This document shows, one piece after another, positions 1 through 5,228 of a stretch of 5,228 nucleotides of DNA (positions within the stretch are counted from its first letter, which is position 1; each line of letters starts with the position of its first letter). Location: assembly GCA_964650405.1 (NCBI GenBank), contig CAZYTO010000334.1, positions 1 to 5,228 of the forward strand, read 5' to 3'. The notes under the pieces are model-generated. The model did no database searches, was not told where the DNA came from, and saw only the letters and a program-made list of their open reading frames with translations. Both the position numbers and the translations under genes were made by a program. This stretch comes from CAZYTO01 sp964650405 (lineage in GTDB: Bacteria > Acidobacteriota > Thermoanaerobaculia > Gp7-AA8).

Positions 1-1086
1 TTCGCTGCTGATGATGACGCGATTGCCGAAGGCCGTGATGTAGACCGGCATCTTCGCTCCGTAGCGCTCCCGGAACCAGAGCAGGAGGTCGTGCAGCGAC
101 GGCGCGTGGACCTCCCATCCCGTCTCCGTGTAGATGGCGCCCGGCACGTCGACGCGGACGGCGCGCTCGAGCATCACCTTCGGGTCATGTCTCGTCACGC
201 CGCGCTTGTAGTAGTTGATCCCGGTGAAGTCGATGGGCACGCGGATGGTGTCGAAGTCGGAGTCGGGGAAGGCCGGCCAGGCCTCGCCGTACATCTCCGG
301 CAGCTCCTGGGGATAGCGGCCGAAGAAGACCGGGTCGAGGTACTGCCGGTTCATGTAGGCGTCGGCGCGCGCGTTCGCGGCGAGGTCCTCGGCACTGCTC
401 GAGGCGGGCACCTTCGGCTCGAGGTTCACTACGATGCCGATCTGGTTCCGGCCCGCCGCGCGGTAGGCCTGGACGGCGCGGCCGTGGGCGCGGAGGAGGT
501 TGTGCGAGGCGATGGGCGTCTCGAAGAGATTGCGATGCCCGGGGGCGAGCGCGCCGTGCAGATAGCCGCCGTCGGTCACGACCCACGGCTCGTTCAATGT
601 GGCCCAGAACTTCACGCGGTCGTCGAGCGCACGAAAGCAGACGTTGCCGTACTCGGCAAACCACTCGGCCACGTCGCGGTTGAGCCAGCCGCCGCGGTCG
701 TCGAGCGCCGCCGGCAGGTCCCAGTGGTAGAGCGTGGCCATGGGAGTGATGTCGTTCCGGAGCAGCTCATCGGTGAGGCGGCGGTAGAAGTCGAGCCCGC
801 GGTCGTTCACGCGACCCGTTCCCTCGGGGAGGATGCGGCTCCAGGAGATGCTGAAGCGGTAGGCGTTGAGGCCGATCTGGCGCATGAGGCCGACGTCCTC
901 GCGGTAGCGGTTGTAGTGGTCGCAGGCCACGTCGCCGGTGTGGCCGCTGGTCATGAGGCCGGGGGTATGACTGAAGCGCTGCCAGATGCTGGGGCCGGCG
1001 CCGTCGGCGAGGGGCGAGCCCTCGACCTGGTAGGCGGCCGTGGAGGCGCCCCAGAGGAAGTTTTTCGGGAATCTCAGGTCGGACAT
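1..1086 (-). CDS. GH1 family beta-glucosidase-type hydrolase, C-terminus cut by window edge
   Basis: This is a glycoside hydrolase of family 1 (TIM barrel, retaining), which would hydrolyse beta-linked glucosides or galactosides. No signal peptide is seen, so it is probably cytoplasmic. Reading from the ATG at 1086 gives 362 codons to the edge. Visible GH1 landmarks are FPKNFLWGASTAAYQVEG (6-23), the RFSISWSRILP segment (77-87), YHWDLP (120-125), the acid/base motif TLNEPW (163-168, catalytic E166) and GINYY (289-293). Up to YIT (349-351) the protein is typical. The expected next residues are ENG, carrying the nucleophile Glu, but the sequence reads AFGNRVIISSE, so the nucleophile is absent and homology stops about 33 bases from the edge. 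A complete family member has about 440-460 residues, so roughly 90 are missing. The start matches the second GH1 copy, but no ribosome binding site precedes it. The family call is firm; the exact substrate is unknown. Confidence 0.9.
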   Translation of the reverse strand, partial: MSDLRFPKNFLWGASTAAYQVEGSPLADGAGPSIWQRFSHTPGLMTSGHTGDVACDHYNRYREDVGLMRQIGLNAYRFSISWSRILPEGTGRVNDRGLDFYRRLTDELLRNDITPMATLYHWDLPAALDDRGGWLNRDVAEWFAEYGNVCFRALDDRVKFWATLNEPWVVTDGGYLHGALAPGHRNLFETPIASHNLLRAHGRAVQAYRAAGRNQIGIVVNLEPKVPASSSAEDLAANARADAYMNRQYLDPVFFGRYPQELPEMYGEAWPAFPDSDFDTIRVPIDFTGINYYKRGVTRHDPKVMLERAVRVDVPGAIYTETGWEVHAPSLHDLLLWFRERYGAKMPVYITAFGNRVIISSE

Positions 1087-1123
1087 GAAGTTGAAAAAGG
1101 CAATGGATTTCCTGGTAGAGAAC

Positions 1124-1133
1124 NNNNNNNNNN
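1124..1133. other. assembly gap (10 Ns)
   Basis: Ten consecutive Ns separate the two GH1 5' ends. A round number of Ns usually marks a scaffold join of unknown or nominal length rather than ten unread bases. If both GH1 genes are real and in tandem, the missing stretch must hold the remaining roughly 390 codons of the upstream copy, that is more than 1 kb. Confidence 0.97.
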
Positions 1134-1308
1134 TTTGCGGGCTCGAGGGGACAGGGCCTGGGTGGCCGTTAGTGATGAGGCCGGGCGTGTGTCTGAAGCG
1201 CTGCCAGTTGCTCGGGCCCGCGCCGTCGGCGGGCGGCGAGACCTCGATTTGGTAGGCTGCCGTCGAGGCGCCCCACAGAAAGTATTTCGGAAACTGGAAA
1301 GCGGACAT
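1134..1308 (-). CDS. second GH1 family hydrolase, N-terminal fragment ending at the gap
   Basis: This holds the first 58 codons of another GH1 enzyme, read from the ATG at 1308 (MSAFQFPKYFLWGASTAAYQ...). The start is supported by a GAGG Shine-Dalgarno five bases upstream. Over the first 49 codons it matches the GH1 copy at 1086 with no indels. By hand count, 38 of 49 residues and about 120 of 147 bases are identical. The differences include many synonymous third positions, so this is a paralogue or orthologue and not a sequencing duplicate. After NGH (47-49) the similarity collapses: PGPVPSSPQ stands where TGDVACDHY is expected. Val23 also replaces the usual Gly of the YQxEG motif. The last 27 or so bases before the Ns are therefore likely low-quality contig-end sequence, although a decayed gene is possible. 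It is the promoter-proximal gene of the leftward arm of the divergon. Confidence 0.8.
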
Positions 1309-1313
1309 GGAGA

Positions 1314-1318
1314 CCTCA
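1314..1318 (-). promoter_or_regulatory. ribosome binding site of the second GH1 gene
   Basis: On the minus strand TGAGG is followed by five bases (TCTCC) and then the ATG at 1308, a good Shine-Dalgarno arrangement. It decides the start of this GH1 gene. Another ATG at 1319 is out of frame. The GH1 copy starting at 1086 has no counterpart to this site. Confidence 0.6.
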
Positions 1319-1322
1319 TGCA

Positions 1323-1333
1323 TTGACAGTCAA
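1323..1333. repeat. short dyad TTGAC-A-GTCAA
   Basis: Two 5-base arms are exact reverse complements around a single central A. The dyad covers the candidate -35 box of the rightward promoter and lies 15 bases upstream of the GH1 start at 1308 on the other strand. It could be a weak protein site shared by both arms. Arms this short also arise by chance, and it is unlike the main operator. Confidence 0.3.
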
Positions 1334-1351
1334 CAAAACGTGCAGTAGGGT
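1323..1351 (+). promoter_or_regulatory. candidate sigma70 promoter for the lacI-type gene and receptor
   Basis: A perfect -35 hexamer TTGACA (1323-1328) is followed, after 17 bases, by TAGGGT (1346-1351). That -10 matches consensus only at the T1, A2 and T6 positions. Transcription would begin near 1357-1359, which puts the operator palindrome 1361-1374 right at the start of the transcript, a standard place for LacI-type repression. The weak -10 makes this a candidate only. No equally convincing promoter was found for the leftward GH1 arm. Confidence 0.45.
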
Positions 1352-1360
1352 ACACCGAAA

Positions 1361-1374
1361 TGTAACCGGTTACA
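1361..1374. promoter_or_regulatory. LacI-family operator, perfect 14-bp palindrome
   Basis: TGTAACCGGTTACA is a perfect palindrome with a central CG, the usual form of LacI/GalR-family operators, in which the hinge helices bend the DNA at a central CpG. It lies between the divergent GH1 and lacI-type genes, 39 bases before the lacI-type ATG and 52 bases before the GH1 ATG at 1308, and just downstream of the candidate -10. The adjacent repressor is the obvious binder, acting on its own operon and perhaps on the GH1 arm. The palindrome is seen directly; the protein-site pairing is inferred from adjacency and family. Confidence 0.8.
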
Positions 1375-1387
1375 CACACGACGAAAA

Positions 1388-1403
1388 CAGACCAGGTGGT
1401 CTG
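1388..1403. repeat. 16-base inverted repeat next to the repressor start
   Basis: CAGACCA and TGGTCTG are exact 7-base inverted arms around GG. The centre is 28 bases from the centre of the main operator. In RNA it could form a six-pair stem with an AGGT loop. It contains AGGTGG (1394-1399), the only purine-rich Shine-Dalgarno-like stretch upstream of the repressor ATG, though at 14 bases that spacing is long. It may be a second operator or an RNA hairpin tuning repressor translation. Neither is proven. Confidence 0.45.
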
Positions 1404-1413
1404 CCGTTCCTTT

Positions 1414-2568
1414 ATGCCGCGAACGCAGAAACTGCGCCGTCCGACCCGCTCCCGCCGAAACCGGCCCGTCGCCACCATCCATGACGTGGCGGCGCGAGCG
1501 GGCGTTTCCGTGGCCACCGTCTCTCGCGTCCTCAATGGCAAGACCGTCGTTCGCGAAGACACCCGGCAGCTCGTCCATGAGGCGGCCAAAGCCCTGCGCT
1601 ACGTCCCGAACGTCGCCGCCCGCTCCCTCAGTATCCGCCGCAGCCACACCATCGGCATCGTTCTCCCCGACGTGCACGGCGAGTTCTTCTCCGAGGTCAT
1701 CCGCGGCATCGACCTGGCCGCGCGCCGGGCCGGCTATCACATCCTCGTCTCCGGCTCGCACAGCGACATCACCGAGATGCTGGCCGTGCTGGAAGCGATG
1801 CGCGGCCGCGTTGACGGCCTCGTGCTCATGGCTCCCGATCTCACGCCCTCCCAACTGCCGGAACATCTGACCGCGAACATCCCCCTCGTCCTCCTCAACA
1901 CGAACGACAACACGCACGACGTCATCAACATCGACAACGCCGGCGGCGCGCGAAAGATGATGGGGCACCTCATCGAGCTGGGGCACCGCCGCATCGCCTT
2001 CATCTGCGGCCCCTCGCGCAACAGCGATGCCCGGGAGCGGTTGCGCGGCTACCGGCAGTGCATGCGCGAGCTCGGCCTGGCCCCGCAGGAAGTGGCGGGC
2101 GACTTCACCGAGAGCTCCGGGCACGCAGCCGCGCTGCAGGTCCTGGAGGCCTCGCCGCGGGCCACGGCCATCTTCGCCGCGAACGACGCCATGGCCGTCG
2201 GGGCGCTGGCGGCGCTGTCCGAGGCGGGCATCGACGTACCGGCCGGCATGGCCGTGACAGGCTTCGACGACATTCCCATCGCCCGTTACGTCGCACCGCC
2301 GCTGACCACCATCCGCGTCGACATCGCGGAGCTCGGCGGACGCGCCTTCGCCCTGCTGCACGACGCCCTGGCCCAGCCCGGCCGCGGCGGCGAGCGCCGG
2401 CGGGAGCGGATCAGCACCACGTTGGTCGTGCGCCGTTCCTGCGGCGCCCCGCTTCCGTCAACAAAGGTTTCGCCAGCAAGACCTCCGCAAACGACCATTC
2501 AACAATCAAAGCCCCGCAAGCAACCGGCTCGGAAGCTGCCCGGCCCCAAAAAAGGAGAGACCCCATGA
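1414..2568 (+). CDS. LacI/GalR-family transcriptional repressor
   Basis: This is a sugar-responsive DNA-binding repressor of 384 residues from the ATG at 1414. An alternative GTG start at 1396 adds six residues, and neither has a well-placed Shine-Dalgarno. An Arg-rich lead (1-19) precedes the helix-turn-helix ATIHDVAARAGVSVATVSRV (20-39), followed by LNG, and the hinge region LRYVPNVAARSLS (61-73) with the minor-groove Leu72. The periplasmic-binding-protein-like ligand domain spans about 77-341. It includes DVHGEFF (86-92), the NSDARERLRGY segment (203-213) with likely ligand Arg, AANDAMA (255-261) and GFDDIP (283-288). The ligand is unknown but is probably a sugar, given the GH1 neighbours. 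The perfect palindrome just upstream suggests autoregulation. Its stop overlaps the receptor start (ATGA), implying one transcript with coupled translation. A tail of 38 residues (347-384), rich in Pro, Lys and Arg, extends past the usual family end and has much lower GC3. Confidence 0.95.
   Translation: MPRTQKLRRPTRSRRNRPVATIHDVAARAGVSVATVSRVLNGKTVVREDTRQLVHEAAKALRYVPNVAARSLSIRRSHTIGIVLPDVHGEFFSEVIRGIDLAARRAGYHILVSGSHSDITEMLAVLEAMRGRVDGLVLMAPDLTPSQLPEHLTANIPLVLLNTNDNTHDVINIDNAGGARKMMGHLIELGHRRIAFICGPSRNSDARERLRGYRQCMRELGLAPQEVAGDFTESSGHAAALQVLEASPRATAIFAANDAMAVGALAALSEAGIDVPAGMAVTGFDDIPIARYVAPPLTTIRVDIAELGGRAFALLHDALAQPGRGGERRRERISTTLVVRRSCGAPLPSTKVSPARPPQTTIQQSKPRKQPARKLPGPKKGETP
2553..2557 (+). 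promoter_or_regulatory. ribosome binding site of the TonB-dependent receptor
   Basis: AGGAG sits seven bases before the ATG at 2565, inside the last codons of the repressor gene. It picks 2565 over the in-frame ATGs at 2580 and 2592 and supports re-initiation at the ATGA overlap. Confidence 0.75.
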
Positions 2569-5228
2569 GGCAAGCCACGATGCGAACCACAATGCGAACG
2601 CTCCAGTGTTGTCTGTATCTGTTGCTCGCCGCCGCCCTCGCGGCCGGCGCCTACGCCCAGACCTCGTCGTCCACCACGGCGACCATCCGCGGCAAGGTGA
2701 CGAACCAGAGCGGCGCGCCGCTGGCCAACGCGGAAGTGAGTGCGGTCAGCACGACGACCGGGTTCGTGCGCACCGTGCATGCCGGGGCCGACGGCTCGTT
2801 CAACCTGGCCGGCATCACTCCGGGGGAGGTGAACGTCGTCGTAGCCGCGTCCGGCTTCGACGCCCGCTCGCAGACGCTCCGCCTGCTCGTCGGCCAGAAC
2901 ATCGAAGTGAACTTCCAGATGACGCCGACGCAGGTGGTCAACGAGCAGATCACCGTCATCGGCAACACGGCGGTCGAGACGCGGACCTTCGAGGCGGCCA
3001 CGAACGTGACACCGCATGAGATCGAGAGCCTGCCTCAGGACGACCGCAACTTCCTCCACTTCGCGGCACTCGCTCCGGGCATCCGTCTCTCCACCGACCC
3101 CACCCGCAAGACCATCGCCGGCGACGCCCAGCCGGCCGAGCAGACCAACATCTTCATCGACGGCGTCAGCTTCAAGAACGACGTCCTCCAGGGCGGCTCC
3201 GTCGGTCAGGACTCCAGCCGCGGCAATCCCTTCCCGCAGAATGCCGTGCAGGAGTTCCGCGTCATCACCCAGAATTACAGCGCGCAATACGACAAGGCTT
3301 CCAGCGCCATCATCACCGCCGTGACCAAGTCGGGCGGCAACACGACCACCGGGCAGGTCTTCGACTTCTACCAGCCGCGCAACTGGGTGGCTCCGACGAA
3401 GAAAGGCTTCCAGTTCTCCACGCTGACGACGAACGCCTCGTATCGCCGCCAGCAGCCGGGCATCTCTCTCGGCGGTCCGATCCTCAGGGACCATCTCAAT
3501 TACTTCGTCTCCTACGAAGGCGACGACGAGCACGCCACGACGACCGTGTCCCCCGGCAATCCCACCGGCCTCGGCGCGCAGTTCGTCCAGTATGCCGGCG
3601 CTTTCCCCAGCCCGTTCAAGTCGACGCTCGTCTTCGGCAAACTGAGCTGGCAGCCCGCATCGAATCAGCTCGTCGACTTCAGCACGAACTACCGCCGCGA
3701 GCACGAGCAGCGCGACTTCGGCGGCCAGACCTCCTTCCAGTCGGGCACGGACCTCCGCAACTGGGTCTACGGCGGCACGGTCCGCGACCAGTGGAACAAC
3801 AACACCCAGCTCAACCAGGCCACGTTGAGCTTTCAGAAGTACGGCTGGAATCCGAAGCCGCTCAATCCCAATAAGGTCGGCCTCGACTACCAGGGCGTCT
3901 TCCGCCTCGGCGGGAACAGCACGACCCAGGAGTTCGACCAGCGCCGTATCGAGCTGCGCGACGACTTCAACCTCGGCGTCTTCCAGGCCCTGGGCGAGCA
4001 CCAGGTGCAGGTCGGGGGCAACTTCGACAGCATGCATTACTCGGTCAACAAGAGCCTGAACGGCAATCCGCAATTCGAGTTCCGGAACGATCCGGCCAAC
4101 GGCTTCACCTTCGCCCAGCCCTTCGAGGCCAACTACGGCTTCGGCAATCCGTTCCTCAAGACCAGCAACAGCGAGTACGGCATCTACGGCCAGGACACGT
4201 GGACGGTGAATGCCCGCCTGACGCTGAACCTCGGGCTGCGCTGGGACTACGAGTCGCACATGCTGGACGAGAATTACGTCACGCCGGCCAACATCGTGGC
4301 CGGCCTGACCGGCAAGATCTCGTCCGACTACTTCTCGAACGGCAGCCAGCGCAAGCCGTACAAGGACGAGTTCCAGCCGCGCATCGGCTTCACCTACGAC
4401 GTGACCGGCTACAACAAGTCGATCCTCTTCGGCGGATACGGCCGCTACTACGACCGCCTCTTCCTCAACGCCACCCTCGACGAGCGCTACCGCCTGCAGT
4501 TTCCCGTCTACCGCATCGAGTTCTCGCCGGACGGCCGGGCGGGCACGATCAAGTGGAACGACTCATATCTGTCGGCGGCAGGTCTCAACGGCCTCATCGC
4601 CAGTGGCGTGGCCAGACCTGAGGTCTACCTCCTCGACAACAACACCAAGCCGCCGTACTCGAACCAGTACAACCTCGGGTTCCGCCAGTCGTTCGGGCAG
4701 TGGGTGGGCTCGGTCAGCTACAACGGCGTCCGCGGCTACCGCGGCTTCACCTGGCTGTCCGCGTCCGGTCTCTGCTGTTCCGCGCTCGTGCCGGGCTTCG
4801 GCAACGTCATCATTTCCGACCCGCAGGGGAAGCGTTACTGGTACGACGGTGAGTACCTGACGCTCGACAAGCCGTACTCCTCGCAGGCGCACTGGGGCGC
4901 GCGCTTCGCCTGGACGCACGCCAAGGCCACGCAAAACGGCAACGATCTCTTCAGCCTCGACTACCCGAGCGCCGGAACGTATCCGCGCCACGAAGTGCCG
5001 GGCTCGGAGCGCGACCACATCACGGCCACCGGGATCTTCGGTCTGCCGTGGGACGTGCGCCTGAGCTCCAGCCTGCTCCTCGGCACCGGCGGCGCATTCA
5101 ACGTGCTGGACTTCTCCCAGGGCTTCAGCCTGCAGAACCGCCTGGCCACGCTGCCGTTCAAGAACTCCATCCGGCCGCCGAAGACGTGGGGCTTCGCCGA
5201 TCGTTCTCTCGACTTCCGGGCGGAGAAG
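2565..5228 (+). CDS. Oar-like TonB-dependent outer-membrane receptor, C-terminus beyond window
   Basis: This is an outer-membrane transporter powered by TonB-ExbBD, probably taking up an oligosaccharide or other large ligand. The frame is open for 888 codons to the edge; relatives usually have about 1000-1200 residues. A signal peptide occupies 1-31, with a hydrophobic core LYLLLAAALAAGAYA and cleavage likely before Gln32. A carboxypeptidase-regulatory-like beta-sandwich follows at about 38-122 (IRGKVTNQSGAPLANAEV to EVNFQMTP). EQITVIGN (127-134) is TonB-box-like. The plug domain spans about 139-257 (IESLPQDDRNF, NIFIDGVSF, VQEFRVITQNYSAQY). The barrel starts near 258 and contains the family-typical PGISLGGPILRDHLNYFVSYEG (298-319). 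Aromatic, alternating strands continue to the edge. It overlaps the repressor gene by four bases and should share its transcript and its control. An adjacent Cys pair (737-738) lies in a probable loop. It is not a classical SusC, and no SusD-like gene is seen. The family is firm and the ligand unknown. Confidence 0.93.
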   Translation, partial: MRQATMRTTMRTLQCCLYLLLAAALAAGAYAQTSSSTTATIRGKVTNQSGAPLANAEVSAVSTTTGFVRTVHAGADGSFNLAGITPGEVNVVVAASGFDARSQTLRLLVGQNIEVNFQMTPTQVVNEQITVIGNTAVETRTFEAATNVTPHEIESLPQDDRNFLHFAALAPGIRLSTDPTRKTIAGDAQPAEQTNIFIDGVSFKNDVLQGGSVGQDSSRGNPFPQNAVQEFRVITQNYSAQYDKASSAIITAVTKSGGNTTTGQVFDFYQPRNWVAPTKKGFQFSTLTTNASYRRQQPGISLGGPILRDHLNYFVSYEGDDEHATTTVSPGNPTGLGAQFVQYAGAFPSPFKSTLVFGKLSWQPASNQLVDFSTNYRREHEQRDFGGQTSFQSGTDLRNWVYGGTVRDQWNNNTQLNQATLSFQKYGWNPKPLNPNKVGLDYQGVFRLGGNSTTQEFDQRRIELRDDFNLGVFQALGEHQVQVGGNFDSMHYSVNKSLNGNPQFEFRNDPANGFTFAQPFEANYGFGNPFLKTSNSEYGIYGQDTWTVNARLTLNLGLRWDYESHMLDENYVTPANIVAGLTGKISSDYFSNGSQRKPYKDEFQPRIGFTYDVTGYNKSILFGGYGRYYDRLFLNATLDERYRLQFPVYRIEFSPDGRAGTIKWNDSYLSAAGLNGLIASGVARPEVYLLDNNTKPPYSNQYNLGFRQSFGQWVGSVSYNGVRGYRGFTWLSASGLCCSALVPGFGNVIISDPQGKRYWYDGEYLTLDKPYSSQAHWGARFAWTHAKATQNGNDLFSLDYPSAGTYPRHEVPGSERDHITATGIFGLPWDVRLSSSLLLGTGGAFNVLDFSQGFSLQNRLATLPFKNSIRPPKTWGFADRSLDFRAEK

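Noticed and set aside
1040..1308. The two GH1 5' ends as a simple direct repeat or insertion-sequence duplication
   Set aside because: Identity is only about 82 percent over 147 bases, with mainly codon-wise changes, which fits homologous genes rather than a recent repeat or mobile element.
91..1326. Long plus-strand open frame (411 codons) opposite the GH1 genes
   Set aside because: It reads straight through the Ns and is antisense to clear GH1 motifs in both copies; its His/Val/Gly/Ala-rich composition is that of a shadow frame.
1350..1374. A second operator half-site, GGTACAC near 1349-1355, pairing with TGTAACC
   Set aside because: The arms match only with a one-base deletion, so it is too weak to separate from chance next to the perfect palindrome.
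1309..1413. A small RNA, tRNA or riboswitch in the divergent spacer
   Set aside because: Only short dyads are present; no cloverleaf or known riboswitch core was recognised in about 100 bases.
1330..2361. Minus-strand open frame (343 codons) antisense to the repressor
   Set aside because: The plus strand encodes a canonical LacI-family protein over the same bases, and the antisense product has no recognisable motif.
2452..2564. A terminator or independent promoter between repressor and receptor genes
   Set aside because: No GC-rich stem followed by a T run was seen, nor a convincing -35/-10 pair, and the ATGA overlap argues for one transcript.
2499..4259. Long minus-strand open frame (586 codons) antisense to the receptor
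   Set aside because: It is antisense to a receptor with unmistakable domain motifs. Its Val/Ala/Glu/Arg/Leu-rich composition without recognisable motifs is the usual shadow of a high-GC3 gene.

Overview
The window is GC-rich and its real genes have strongly G/C-ending codons. The best organism guess is a member of the Acidobacteriota or a similar soil or sediment bacterium. The main reason is the very large outer-membrane receptor of the 'Oar-like' type (carboxypeptidase-regulatory-like domain, plug and barrel), a family greatly expanded in Acidobacteriota. The run of 10 Ns shows that this is draft assembly, so the left third must be read with that in mind.

Layout. Positions 1-1086, minus strand, hold most of a glycoside hydrolase family 1 (GH1, beta-glucosidase type) gene. 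It runs off the left edge, and its last 11 codons stop looking like GH1. Positions 1124-1133 are Ns. Positions 1134-1308, minus strand, hold the first 58 codons of a second, related but clearly different GH1 gene; its last codons before the gap are also degraded. Positions 1309-1413 are a short divergent control region. It contains a perfect 14-bp LacI-type operator (1361-1374), a candidate sigma70 promoter pointing right (1323-1351) and a second strong dyad (1388-1403). Positions 1414-2568, plus strand, encode a LacI/GalR-family repressor. Its stop overlaps, in an ATGA, the start of a TonB-dependent receptor gene (2565 to beyond 5228), which is open to the right edge.

How they may work together. 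The arrangement is a divergon. One arm is a LacI-type sensor translationally coupled to an outer-membrane receptor for a ligand, plausibly an oligosaccharide. The other arm is one or more GH1 enzymes that would hydrolyse beta-linked glycosides in the cell. The single perfect operator lies between them and just downstream of the predicted repressor promoter, so the repressor probably controls itself, the receptor and possibly the hydrolase. The sugar specificity cannot be read from the sequence.

No RNA genes, CRISPR arrays, insertion sequences or clear terminators were seen. The most noteworthy points are the two different GH1 5' ends either side of the gap, the loss of the GH1 nucleophile motif at the left edge (where the sequence resembles a piece of the receptor instead), the operator and dyad layout, and a low-GC3 basic tail on the repressor.
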